Source: Aliiglaciecola lipolytica (GTDB lineage: Bacteria > Pseudomonadota > Gammaproteobacteria > Enterobacterales > Alteromonadaceae). From it: a stretch of 64,000 nt of DNA. The translations under genes and the position numbers were made by a program. Below, piece by piece: positions 9,886-17,901 of this stretch. The notes beneath the pieces are model-generated. The model was given only the letters and a program-made list of their open reading frames with translations, had not been told where the DNA came from and did no database searches. The DNA is taken from positions 62,001 through 126,000 of the forward strand of contig NZ_JAHKPT010000022.1 in assembly GCF_018860635.1 (NCBI RefSeq), written 5' to 3'. Positions within the stretch are counted from its first letter, which is position 1; each line of letters opens with the position of its first letter.

Positions 9886-10560
9886 TCAAGGTAAAAAATC
9901 TAAAGTCATAAGTAAACGTTTTTGGCCTCCGTTATACGGCGGGGAGCGATGGACTATTCCCGCTGACTGATTGCCAATCCATGCTTCACCTTTGAGAAGG
10001 GCAACATCACCAGTTTCGATGGTTTGTATATCTGCTTGATGACGGAAAAGACCTGAAACTTCATCCTCTAAGCCTTTACTACCATGGCCTAATTTATCCC
10101 TTTCTACCTTGTTATGCTCTAACCATTGAGTGCCAGGCCCTGCAAAGGTGGTTACTAATCTGCAAGGAACGCGATCAACGTGAAAGCGAGGGCACATAGG
10201 CGAATCAATTAAACGTAAACGCAAACCTACTTCATCAAGTTCAAATAATGTGCAGAATATATCTACTAATTCAGTTGTACAGTCTAAAAATGCATTGCCA
10301 ATTTCTGTAGATTTTAATCCGTCACAAATATCGCCTTTAATATCTTTAGCTCGGATGAATGCAGATGTATTTAAGGATGTCGCTGTATCTAATAGATTTT
10401 CCACATCTGTGATTACCGCCTCGGATAAACACCGTTTCCAGATTGCAATGTTGACATCTTGAGCATAAATGTCGGTCAAAGTGTTGATGTCTTGTGAGGA
10501 CACTGAACGCCGAATTAAGGGATTTATTAGTTCTGGTTCTAAGGCTCTCGCTGTTGACAT
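9886..10560 (-). CDS. DUF1826 domain protein
   Basis: A 224-residue cytoplasmic protein matching the DUF1826 family as I recall it. The C-terminal half has CPRFHVDRVPCRLVTTFAGPGTQWLEH and later AWIGNQSAGIVHRSPP, with conserved His, Asp and Cys residues in a pattern reminiscent of metal-dependent jelly-roll (2-oxoglutarate oxygenase-like) enzymes. Activity is not established. Genes of this family are often found in Zur-controlled clusters. Here it is the last gene of the zrgA-merC-DUF1826 set, 53 bp after the MerC gene, so it is probably induced by zinc limitation. No signal peptide. Confidence 0.78.
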   Translation of the reverse strand: MSTARALEPELINPLIRRSVSSQDINTLTDIYAQDVNIAIWKRCLSEAVITDVENLLDTATSLNTSAFIRAKDIKGDICDGLKSTEIGNAFLDCTTELVDIFCTLFELDEVGLRLRLIDSPMCPRFHVDRVPCRLVTTFAGPGTQWLEHNKVERDKLGHGSKGLEDEVSGLFRHQADIQTIETGDVALLKGEAWIGNQSAGIVHRSPPYNGGQKRLLMTLDFLP

Positions 10561-10613
10561 AGAAAGTTCTACCTTTACTTATTTTAGGATAATCAATCGA
10601 GTTGATAATTCAT

Positions 10614-11027
10614 TTAAGAGGTTGCGTGGTAAGGTTGATAATTCGACCTCCTAAGGCGTAAATTCTTAATGTGACCAAAACCGATTAACGCTGCGCCAGT
10701 AACAGAAGCAATCACTTCGCCGGTTTCACCGAAAACATCGTGTCCAAACACAGCTGCAAGGACTAATATGATTATTCCTATTAATGCTGTGACTAGAACA
10801 GACAAACTACGTTGGTGCACATAACCAAATGCAATGGCAAATACACTGATGGGAACCACTGCATAAAGTAGCCAAATGTGAAAGTGTTCATCATCAACAA
10901 TCGCGAAACTCGTCAAAGTCGGTAGCGCAATTAAAATTATCGGTGACAGTAGGCAATGAACAACACATAAAGTCGATATTGTAATTGCAGAGCGGTCAGC
11001 AAAAGTTAACAGTTTTTTTAACATCAT
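10614..11027 (-). CDS. MerC-family inner membrane protein, first copy
   Basis: A 137-residue protein with four hydrophobic segments (about 15-37, 46-66, 72-92 and 96-115), the MerC domain layout. The first helix carries LCVVHCLLSP, a C-x-x-H-C arrangement able to bind soft or transition metals, and the loops hold HFH and GHD. MerC proteins carry Hg(II) in mercury operons, but no mer genes are present and its neighbours are ZrgA and DUF1826, so zinc is the more likely substrate (inference). It is 105 bp downstream of zrgA. A paralogue sits beside zur at 14350-14772. Confidence 0.85.
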   Translation of the reverse strand: MMLKKLLTFADRSAITISTLCVVHCLLSPIILIALPTLTSFAIVDDEHFHIWLLYAVVPISVFAIAFGYVHQRSLSVLVTALIGIIILVLAAVFGHDVFGETGEVIASVTGAALIGFGHIKNLRLRRSNYQPYHATS

Positions 11028-11132
11028 ATTAGTACCTGATTTTATTTTTAAAGGTGTTTGTTATCGAACTCTAATACTAAGTAAAAATAGATGTATTCGA
11101 GTTTAAGCTGGATGGCTTTAAAAGGTTCATGT

Positions 11133-11633
11133 TTAACGCCATTGCAATTGAGGTGCACTTGCAGTTATCAGCTTCGAACCCTGACCCAATTGCGTGCTCC
11201 ATTGAACGTGTAAACTTTTTAGATTGTGGTATTGCTGTAGAATCGGAAAAGTCATTTCTGATATGGCTTGCTCGCATTCGAGTAAGTAAATAAATTCTAG
11301 ATCGTGATGTTGCTTAGTTGGACTCTCATCCTGTCCAGTGGATGCCAAAGCGCTTTGTGAATCGTTACGCTGAACACACGTTGAATCAAACTGAACAAGA
11401 TTGTTAAAGTCTGTTCGTTTTTTCTCAAACTGGTCAACTAAATACTGCTGATGTTTATTTTCAGGGCTATGTTCAAAACCCAATATGTCTGAGGCGGGTA
11501 GTAAAAACTGTACTTGCCAGAGCTCATTTTCCTGAACAATAAAAACGCTGCCTTGTCCATGGACATGGTGTTGAGATTGCACATTACAAGCCCAGCTAGC
11601 TAGTATAAGGACTCCTAAAATGGATAATTTCAT
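11133..11633 (-). CDS. zrgA: ZrgA-family (DUF2796) periplasmic zinc-uptake protein
   Basis: A 166-residue exported protein of the DUF2796/ZrgA family. The signal peptide is followed at once by HHVHGQGSV, a His cluster at the mature N terminus, then the family motif LPASDILGFEHSPEN and more His/Asp/Glu residues. In Vibrio, ZrgA belongs to a Zur-regulated zinc-uptake system. The frame opens four codons earlier, but the intervening GGGGGAGAG is an ideal ribosome-binding site for the ATG at 11633. It heads the minus-strand set zrgA-merC-DUF1826, divergent from the PhoX-like gene, with two Zur-box-like palindromes upstream. Confidence 0.85.
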   Translation of the reverse strand: MKLSILGVLILASWACNVQSQHHVHGQGSVFIVQENELWQVQFLLPASDILGFEHSPENKHQQYLVDQFEKKRTDFNNLVQFDSTCVQRNDSQSALASTGQDESPTKQHHDLEFIYLLECEQAISEMTFPILQQYHNLKSLHVQWSTQLGQGSKLITASAPQLQWR

Positions 11634-11672
11634 CTCTCCCCCCATCTCGATTAAAGGTTGTTAGTTTGGTTA

Positions 11673-11695
11673 TTGTTGAGATAATATAACATCAC
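11673..11695. promoter_or_regulatory. Zur-box-like operator, zrgA-proximal
   Basis: On the minus strand this reads with the core ATGTTATATTAT, close to the gammaproteobacterial Zur consensus core ATGTTATANTATAACAT. It lies about 40 bp upstream of the zrgA start in the divergent zrgA/phoX-like region, where a repressor could cover the promoter. A second similar box is centred about 31 bp away. Confidence 0.65.
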
Positions 11696-11703
11696 TTTAT
11701 TAA

Positions 11704-11725
11704 TTGATATAGTATAACGTATCAA
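11704..11725. promoter_or_regulatory. Zur-box-like operator, second of the pair
   Basis: A palindrome beginning TTGATA and ending TATCAA around GTATAAC. It matches the Zur consensus core on the reverse strand (ACGTTATACTATAT). With its neighbour it forms a tandem pair between the divergent zrgA and PhoX-like genes. The PhoX-like start is over 200 bp away, so it may have its own promoter further down. Confidence 0.65.
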
Positions 11726-11940
11726 CATTTTGCTTTGTTGTTTAGTGCTCTTCGGGGCTTTTTGTCAATAAATATTATGACTGATGCTGAGATAACAATC
11801 TGTCAGCAAAGTGAAACACACTTTATGCTGCACAATAGCTAGACTTAGCACAATTAAGGTTGTGTACATGTTTATGCAATATTTTGGTGTTTGAATAAAC
11901 CCAATACAGAATAATACTCACCAATATAATAGGAATTTTT

Positions 11941-13299
11941 ATGCTTACCCGAAGACAGTTTAATCAAGGTTTTGTAGCCATGGCATTTGGTGGTCTTGCT
12001 ACTCATTTACACGGTGGTGAGTTAACTCGTTATTTAACTGATGTGGCTAGCTGTAGCAATTCTCTAGGCGGTTTGGTTCCAGATCCTAAAGGCATAATTG
12101 ATTTGCCGCCGGGATTTAGTTATCGAGCGATTTCACAATTGGGCGAGGTTATGAATGACGGCTTAACTGTGCCTGATCGTGCCGATGGCATGGGGTGTTT
12201 TATGGTGGATGAGGAACGTGTAGTGTTAGTTCGCAATCATGAACTCTCTCCTTCTAACGGCACAACCGGGCAGGCTCGTACAAGCGTAGATTCGGCAGCC
12301 GTTTATGATACCGATTCATCGGGCAATCCGTTGCCAGGTGGCACCAGTAATATTGTATACAACCTTAAAACACACCAAGTTGAATACCAGTGTATGTCGT
12401 TGCTTGGAACTATCCGAAATTGTTCTGGTGGTATTACTCCTTGGGGAAGCTGGTTAACCTGTGAAGAATCCGTTGCCACTGCATCTGCTAAAATTAACAA
12501 AAATCATGGTTACGTGTTTGAAGTGCCGTCTCAAGCAAGACAATTGGTTAAACCAGATCCGATAAAAGCCATGGGGAGGTTTAATCATGAAGCAGCATGT
12601 GTGGATCCTATAAGTGGAATTGTTTATTTAACAGAAGACCGCCCAGATAGTCTTTTCTATCGATATATACCAAATCAAAAAGGAGATTTAAAAGCGGGAG
12701 GTCAATTACAAGCTTTGGTAGTTCGAGGAGAGTCTAAATTTGATACCCGTAACTGGCAAGAATCGCGCATGCAGGTTAATCAACCTTATGCTTGTGAATG
12801 GATAGATCTGGATAATGTGGATAGCCCAGATGATGATTTACGGATACGCGGGTTTGCAAAAGGCGCTGCTCTATTTGCTCGCGGTGAAGGTATTCATTTT
12901 GGAACAGATGAAATGTACTTTTGTTGCACCAGTGGCGGCAAGGCAAAGCTTGGACAAATTATGCGTTATAAACCTTCACCTAAACAAGACCAGCAAACAG
13001 GCACTTTGACATTGTTTGTGGAAAGTTTAGACAAAGTCACTTTTAATTTTGGAGACAATATAACAGTCGCACCTAGCGGCCATTTAATTGTGTGTGAAGA
13101 TCAATACTCAGACACGGTTAATAATCATCTAAAAGGGGTTACTCCCTCAGGTAAAGTCTACGACGTTGCTAAGGTGCGTTGGCAGACCGAGCCCGCTGGA
13201 GCTTGTTTTTCAGATGATGGTTCAGTGTTATTTGTAAATTTATATTCTCCTACTACCACGTTGGCTATAAGTGGTCCTTGGGCGTCACTTAATGCATAA
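11941..13299 (+). CDS. PhoX-like (DUF839) phosphatase
   Basis: A 452-residue protein of the PhoX/DUF839 family, six-bladed propeller enzymes that in studied cases use calcium and iron to release phosphate from esters. A twin-arginine-like leader (TRRQFNQGF then a hydrophobic run) indicates folded export to the periplasm. Family features include RNHE near residue 101, WGSWLTCEES, GRFNHEAACVDP, YLTEDR and a C-terminal CEDQYSD. It is shorter than classical PhoX, so it is a compact relative. A GGA-type site precedes the ATG. It overlaps the CobW-type GTPase gene by 8 bp, so translation is probably coupled. In a Zur-linked cluster it would be a zinc-independent substitute for PhoA (inference). Confidence 0.82.
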   Translation: MLTRRQFNQGFVAMAFGGLATHLHGGELTRYLTDVASCSNSLGGLVPDPKGIIDLPPGFSYRAISQLGEVMNDGLTVPDRADGMGCFMVDEERVVLVRNHELSPSNGTTGQARTSVDSAAVYDTDSSGNPLPGGTSNIVYNLKTHQVEYQCMSLLGTIRNCSGGITPWGSWLTCEESVATASAKINKNHGYVFEVPSQARQLVKPDPIKAMGRFNHEAACVDPISGIVYLTEDRPDSLFYRYIPNQKGDLKAGGQLQALVVRGESKFDTRNWQESRMQVNQPYACEWIDLDNVDSPDDDLRIRGFAKGAALFARGEGIHFGTDEMYFCCTSGGKAKLGQIMRYKPSPKQDQQTGTLTLFVESLDKVTFNFGDNITVAPSGHLIVCEDQYSDTVNNHLKGVTPSGKVYDVAKVRWQTEPAGACFSDDGSVLFVNLYSPTTTLAISGPWASLNA

Positions 13300-14311
13300 A
13301 ATCGAATACCTACCCACTAACATAATAACAGGCGCTTTAGGTGTTGGAAAAACCACACTTATTCAGTCTTTACTAAAACAAAAACCTAAAGAGCAACGAT
13401 GGGCGGTGTTAGTTAATGAATTTGGTGAAGTGGGTGTCGACGGGGCACTTTTAACCAGTCCTGAAAAAAATGGTGTATTTATCAAAGAAGTACCTGGTGG
13501 CTGCATGTGTTGCACGTCAGGAGTGCCGATGAAAATAGCGTTGAATGTATTGCTGGCCAAAGCCAAACCACATCGTTTACTGATTGAGCCTACGGGCCTC
13601 GGTCATCCAAAAGAAGTGTTAGCCACGCTTACTTGTGCAGATTATCGAGACGTGCTGGACGTACATGCAACTCTAGGTTTAATCGATGCGCGCCGAATTC
13701 TGGATCAGCGTTGGCGTGCACACAAGACGTTCCAAGAGCAACTACAGACTGCTGATTATATAGTGGCAACCAAGTCGGATCTTTATGATCACGAATCTCA
13801 ATCTTTATTGGCTAGTTATTTATCAGAAATTGGTGTTTCCACCACTCCAATTGTATATTCTGACAATGGCATTATTGACCCTATACTACTGCACAATAGG
13901 TCTCGAAATGTAGAGAACATCTACGTTCATCAGCATAATCATCCTGCACATTCTATTTTGACTCCCTCGTTTGACACACCTAAAGTAGGCTCAATTAAAG
14001 TTGAAAATAGTGGTGAAGGATATTTTTCGTGTGGTTGGATTTGTGCCCATTCAGTCGTCTTCGATTATCAACAAATTATGGATACGTTAAGCGGCTTAGA
14101 CGTGGAACGTTTAAAAGCCGTTTTTATTACCCAACAAGGTGCTTTGGGGTGTAACTATAGTGACGGTGTTTTACGGATCACCGAAATCGACAGTGCCAAA
14201 GATTCGCGCATTGAATTTTTAACCCAAGATAAGCAACTCGCCGAGCAAACTAGCAAAATATTAGAAACCTCGTTAGGTTTAAATTCGGTTTGTTCTAACA
14301 CTTTTAGTTAA
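13292..14311 (+). CDS. CobW/ZNG-type GTPase (COG0523), putative zinc metallochaperone
   Basis: A 339-residue G3E GTPase of the COG0523 family. N-terminal motifs: Walker A GALGVGKTT, NEFGEVGVDG, the metal-binding GGCMCC (CxCC), then EPTGLGHP (Walker B region) and TKSDLYD as the guanine-recognition loop. A His-containing linker (HQHNHPAH) leads to a CobW_C-like C-terminal domain. Members under Zur control deliver zinc to client enzymes when zinc is scarce. The open frame extends upstream, but the ATG at 13292, overlapping the PhoX-like stop, is preferred. The gene shares a transcript with the PhoX-like phosphatase and converges with merC copy 2. Confidence 0.88.
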   Translation: MHKIEYLPTNIITGALGVGKTTLIQSLLKQKPKEQRWAVLVNEFGEVGVDGALLTSPEKNGVFIKEVPGGCMCCTSGVPMKIALNVLLAKAKPHRLLIEPTGLGHPKEVLATLTCADYRDVLDVHATLGLIDARRILDQRWRAHKTFQEQLQTADYIVATKSDLYDHESQSLLASYLSEIGVSTTPIVYSDNGIIDPILLHNRSRNVENIYVHQHNHPAHSILTPSFDTPKVGSIKVENSGEGYFSCGWICAHSVVFDYQQIMDTLSGLDVERLKAVFITQQGALGCNYSDGVLRITEIDSAKDSRIEFLTQDKQLAEQTSKILETSLGLNSVCSNTFS

Positions 14312-14349
14312 TGCTGTATCTTAAGTTTCACTGTTTGATTGCTTTTTAA

Positions 14350-14772
14350 TTAATTCGCCTTGTCTTCCGATGTATGAGGTTCTGGTTGTTTATTCATTCT
14401 CTGCAACTGATAGTTTCTTATATGGGCAAAGGCGATAATGCTCGAACCCAATACGGTTAAAGCAACTTCAGCATAGTTACCGAGTAAGTCATGGCCCAGC
14501 AGTGCTGTCACAATTAATAGTGTTAGCCCTAATGAAGCGAGCAAAAAGACTCTTCCGCTGCGATGATGGAAATAACCCATAATCAAAGCGATGACACTAA
14601 TTGGCACTACCGCAAAGAGCAACCAACGGTGGAATAGCGCGTCATTGATGGCAAATAAGCCAGAAAGCGGAGGCATGATAATGAGTAAAATAGGGAAAAA
14701 AAGACAGTGAACTACACATAGGAGAGATAACCCCACCGCTACTTTATCGCTTATTTGTTGAATCTTAGTCAT
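14350..14772 (-). CDS. MerC-family inner membrane protein, second copy
   Basis: A 140-residue, four-helix MerC protein clearly paralogous to the one at 10614-11027: both have SxLCVVHCL in helix 1, FHxWLLxAVVPISV, a GHD motif and an Arg-rich C-terminal tail after HIxN. The open frame is 19 residues longer, but the ATG at 14772 overlaps the zur stop (ATGA), which marks translational coupling. The transcript zur-merC places metal movement directly under its sensor. The substrate is inferred to be zinc; mercury resistance is unlikely, because no MerR, MerA or MerT genes occur nearby. Confidence 0.85.
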   Translation of the reverse strand: MTKIQQISDKVAVGLSLLCVVHCLFFPILLIIMPPLSGLFAINDALFHRWLLFAVVPISVIALIMGYFHHRSGRVFLLASLGLTLLIVTALLGHDLLGNYAEVALTVLGSSIIAFAHIRNYQLQRMNKQPEPHTSEDKAN

Positions 14773-15266
14773 ATAGATAGACCCCCAGATGAATTCTTTT
14801 TGTGCTTCTGTGAAGAGCAATCGTTGCAAATGCTATTTAGTTCAATTTGTGAACCTAAAATCGGAAAGCCAGCACTTTTCGCTTGTTCAGACAATGTTTT
14901 AATCAGGTCATTCGCCAATTCGATTTTTTTTATGCTCTGACAAGATTTACAAATCAAAAAAAGTGGAGGTTGGTGCTTCCACGGACCAAAAGTAGGGGCA
15001 CAAATGATGTATTTGTTAATCGAATTAAGGCGATGAACTAGCTTCGCAGCTTCTAAAAATTCCAATATACGATAAACCGACATTGCGGTAATCGGTGCGC
15101 CGATTATAGAGTTATAGTGATCTGTTAATTCGTAAGCTGATACCGGCGTGTTTAGTTGGAATAACACTTCTAATACATGCTGGCGTTTTTCCGTTAGCTT
15201 ACTACCAGATTCTTCACAAATTAACCTAGCTATTGAAATCAAATTTTTTGTTTCACTAGACTTCAT
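14769..15266 (-). CDS. zur: Zur, zinc-responsive Fur-family repressor
   Basis: A 165-residue Fur-family regulator. The N-terminal winged helix (about residues 15-85: LTEKRQHVLEVLF, then AYELTDHYN and TAMSVYRILEFL) binds DNA. The C-terminal part has two Cys pairs (CKSCQ and CNDC) for the structural zinc and a His-containing stretch before them. Length, Cys pairs and gene context fit Zur rather than Fur. The frame extends 19 codons upstream to a GTG, but the ATG at 15266 follows a TAGGGA site about 9 bases away. It is divergent from the ZnuD-like receptor with two Zur-box-like sites between, so autoregulation is likely. Confidence 0.9.
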   Translation of the reverse strand: MKSSETKNLISIARLICEESGSKLTEKRQHVLEVLFQLNTPVSAYELTDHYNSIIGAPITAMSVYRILEFLEAAKLVHRLNSINKYIICAPTFGPWKHQPPLFLICKSCQSIKKIELANDLIKTLSEQAKSAGFPILGSQIELNSICNDCSSQKHKKNSSGGLSI

Positions 15267-15418
15267 AGTCTTTTTCCCTACCGACTTTTCGCAGTTTGAG
15301 ACAGTTATTTCTAAATTAGCCACAAGGGCAGGTTTAGTTGAAATACGCTCGTTTGCGTCTGTCTATGCAAATTTCCGCACTAATATTTTTTCCAATTTAT
15401 AGGATTGCCTTTGCTTTT

Positions 15419-15441
15419 GATACATTATAACATAACCGAAT
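15419..15441. promoter_or_regulatory. Zur-box-like operator between zur and znuD-like genes
   Basis: Core ATTATAACATAAC matches the Zur consensus core with few changes. It is the first of two boxes in the divergent region, about 28 bp centre to centre from the second, as in the zrgA region. Confidence 0.65.
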
Positions 15442-15446
15442 TGATT

Positions 15447-15469
15447 GAAACAGTATAACATAACATTGG
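15447..15469. promoter_or_regulatory. Zur-box-like operator at the znuD-like start
   Basis: Begins GAAAC and continues AGTATAACATAACATT, one of the best matches to the Zur consensus in this window. It lies directly upstream of the GGAGAGTGAG ribosome-binding region of the receptor, where binding would block transcription. Confidence 0.7.
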
Positions 15470-15477
15470 AGAGTGAG

Positions 15478-17865
15478 ATGTATAAAATATCGAGAATTGT
15501 GGCACTTGTTAGTGCGCTCATACCTGCGAGCGTCATGGCGCAATCTATCGAAGGGGTGGTTAAAAATAGTGATGGGAAGGCCGTTTCTGGTGCCCTTGTT
15601 AAGGTTGAAGGAACAAACGCCAAAACCCATACCGATAGCGACGGATATTTTGTAATTAACGATTTGAGAGCAGGAGTTAATGAATTTCATATCTCAGCTT
15701 CCGGTTTTGCTCACCTTCATCAAGACATCGTTTTGAATGCAGATGAAGTTACAGAATTGGCGTTAACTTTAATTCGTTCACCTATTGAGGTTATTGACGT
15801 AGTTGCGACTCCCATCCATATGTCGGTGATGGAATCAGCCTCTCCGATAAGCGTGCTTTCAGGTGAAACATTGCGTCGTCAACAAGCTTCCACCTTAGGT
15901 GATACCTTAGAGAAACTGCCAGGTGTTCAATCGAACTTTCACGGCAATGTTGCCAGTACCCCGATTATTCGAGGCTTGAGTGGGCCTCGGGTACTAATTG
16001 CACAAAATGGTTTAGACGTAAGTGATGTATCCAGAGTGGGTCCTGACCATTCAGTGGCCACTGAAGCTTCTACTTCGCAACAAATTGAAGTCCTGCGTGG
16101 ACCTGCCACCTTATTTTACGGTAGTGGTGCAATTGGAGGTGTCGTCAATGTGGTTGATGGACGTGTTCCCACTGACAATTCCACGCAGGGTGAATGGTTG
16201 CTTGAAAGCAATTCCGCTGATGATAAAAAGCTCGCGAGCTTTAATCTCACCACAGGGTATGAGTCGTTTGGTTTTTACGCCGATGGTTATTGGCATGAAT
16301 CTAATGATTACGAAGTGCCTGTAGAAGCTGAGATCGAAGAAGATGATCATGAAGAAGAAGAGGGTGGTGATTATGTTGTGGAAAACAGCGCTGAAAAATC
16401 AAATGGTTTCACTCTAGGCGCGAGTTATCTCTTAGATGATGGTTATGTAGGCGTTGCGGTTGAGCAATTTAACCGTGAATACGGTGTGCCCGGCCATTCA
16501 CATGATGGTGACGTCAGTGTGTTTGCCGATCTAGAACAAACACGGGTGCAATTGCTCGGCGAATTAAATGTGCAATCACAGTGGATCAATAAAGTTAACC
16601 TTAGAGGTGCATTTACTGACTACGAGCATGCCGAGATAGAAAATGGCGAGGTGGGTACCTTATTCGAAAATGATACACATGAGCTCAAAGTAGACGTGAT
16701 GCATAACCCATTCGTTGATTGGAATGGTGGTATCAGCTTTCATTATAAAAATAGCGAAGTTTCAGCTGTCGGTGAAGAGGCTTTCACTCCCCCTTCGAAG
16801 TCTGAGACCATTGCATTAGCTGTTATGGAAGAAAAACACTTCGCAGATGTGTTATTACAATTTGGTGCTCGAATAGAGCGTGTCACCATTGATGCCGATA
16901 ACGTTTTACTTCCTGTTCTTGAAGCTCACGGGCACGACGAAGAAGAAGATGAACATGATCACGATCATGGCGATGAAGAAACCGCCACACGGGTTTTCGA
17001 TGTTGCTCATAAGTTTACGCCAGTTAGTGTGTCTGCTGGTTTAGTTTGGGACTTCACCCCTGGTTATAATATTGGCCTTTCTGTTTCACGTTCAGAGCGT
17101 GCACCTTCAGCTGCAGAGCTGCTGTCTTTTGGCGCACATATAGGCACCAATAGCTATGAAGTGGGCGCTTTATTTGCGCTAGACGATGAAGAAATTGGGC
17201 TCTCTGGTGAAACCATTGACCTTGAAACTGCCAATAACATTGATTTGACACTGCGTAAGACTCAAGGTGATGTGGCATTCGTATTCAATGCTTTTTATAA
17301 CCAAGTAGACAATTACTATTATCAAACCAATACCGGTCTTTATGTTGAAAGTAGTCATGACCATGATGAAGAAGAACACGATCATGATGCGGAAGAAGAA
17401 GAGCATACTGACGAGTTACCAGTGTATATATTTGAAACCGATGACGTAGTCTTAAATGGTTTTGAAGTGCAAATAGCATGGCAGGCAACCGATACGTTTA
17501 AAGCCACTGTGTTCTCTGACTTTGTTCGCGCGCGATTAAAAGACGGTGGCAATTTACCCCGTACTTCCCCACTTCGTTACGGCACGCAATTCGCCTACGT
17601 CGATGACAGCCTAACTGCCCACTTAGATGTGACCCGCTATCAAAGCCAAAACCATGTTTCAACGGATGAAACCACTACCGATGGTTACACCATGGTTGAT
17701 GCAAGTGTTGCTTACGATATACCTGTGTCGAATCAAGACGTCACTGTGTATCTGAAAGGCACAAATTTGACCGATACCGAAGCGCGAGTACATACCTCAT
17801 TTATTAAAGATATCGCCCCTCGCCCAGGACGTAGTTTCGCCGTGGGCATAAAAGGCAATTTCTAA
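15478..17865 (+). CDS. znuD: ZnuD-like TonB-dependent outer membrane zinc receptor
   Basis: A 795-residue receptor. A signal peptide (ending ASVMAQ) is followed by a carboxypeptidase-regulatory-like beta-sandwich (about 20-95), a TonB box region (EVIDVVATP), the plug (GVQSNF, RGLSGPRVLI, RVGPDHS) and a 22-strand barrel ending in an aromatic residue. Three extracellular-loop-type stretches are rich in His, Asp and Glu (EEDDHEEEEGG, DEHDHDHGDEE, DHDEEEHDHDAEEEEH), typical of zinc-capturing ZnuD proteins. The ATG at 15478 follows GGAGAGTGAG and overlapping Zur boxes. The AztD-like gene follows after 36 bp. Confidence 0.9.
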   Translation: MYKISRIVALVSALIPASVMAQSIEGVVKNSDGKAVSGALVKVEGTNAKTHTDSDGYFVINDLRAGVNEFHISASGFAHLHQDIVLNADEVTELALTLIRSPIEVIDVVATPIHMSVMESASPISVLSGETLRRQQASTLGDTLEKLPGVQSNFHGNVASTPIIRGLSGPRVLIAQNGLDVSDVSRVGPDHSVATEASTSQQIEVLRGPATLFYGSGAIGGVVNVVDGRVPTDNSTQGEWLLESNSADDKKLASFNLTTGYESFGFYADGYWHESNDYEVPVEAEIEEDDHEEEEGGDYVVENSAEKSNGFTLGASYLLDDGYVGVAVEQFNREYGVPGHSHDGDVSVFADLEQTRVQLLGELNVQSQWINKVNLRGAFTDYEHAEIENGEVGTLFENDTHELKVDVMHNPFVDWNGGISFHYKNSEVSAVGEEAFTPPSKSETIALAVMEEKHFADVLLQFGARIERVTIDADNVLLPVLEAHGHDEEEDEHDHDHGDEETATRVFDVAHKFTPVSVSAGLVWDFTPGYNIGLSVSRSERAPSAAELLSFGAHIGTNSYEVGALFALDDEEIGLSGETIDLETANNIDLTLRKTQGDVAFVFNAFYNQVDNYYYQTNTGLYVESSHDHDEEEHDHDAEEEEHTDELPVYIFETDDVVLNGFEVQIAWQATDTFKATVFSDFVRARLKDGGNLPRTSPLRYGTQFAYVDDSLTAHLDVTRYQSQNHVSTDETTTDGYTMVDASVAYDIPVSNQDVTVYLKGTNLTDTEARVHTSFIKDIAPRPGRSFAVGIKGNF

Positions 17866-17901
17866 TTCGATAATCACTTTTCACACAATAAGGAATAAAC
17901 A

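Noticed and set aside
10614-11027. Mercury resistance locus
   Set aside because: The MerC protein is real, but no MerR, MerT, MerP or MerA is nearby and the context is zinc.
17179-17488. Reverse-strand frames inside the znuD-like gene
   Set aside because: They are antisense shadows of the repeated His/Asp/Glu codons.
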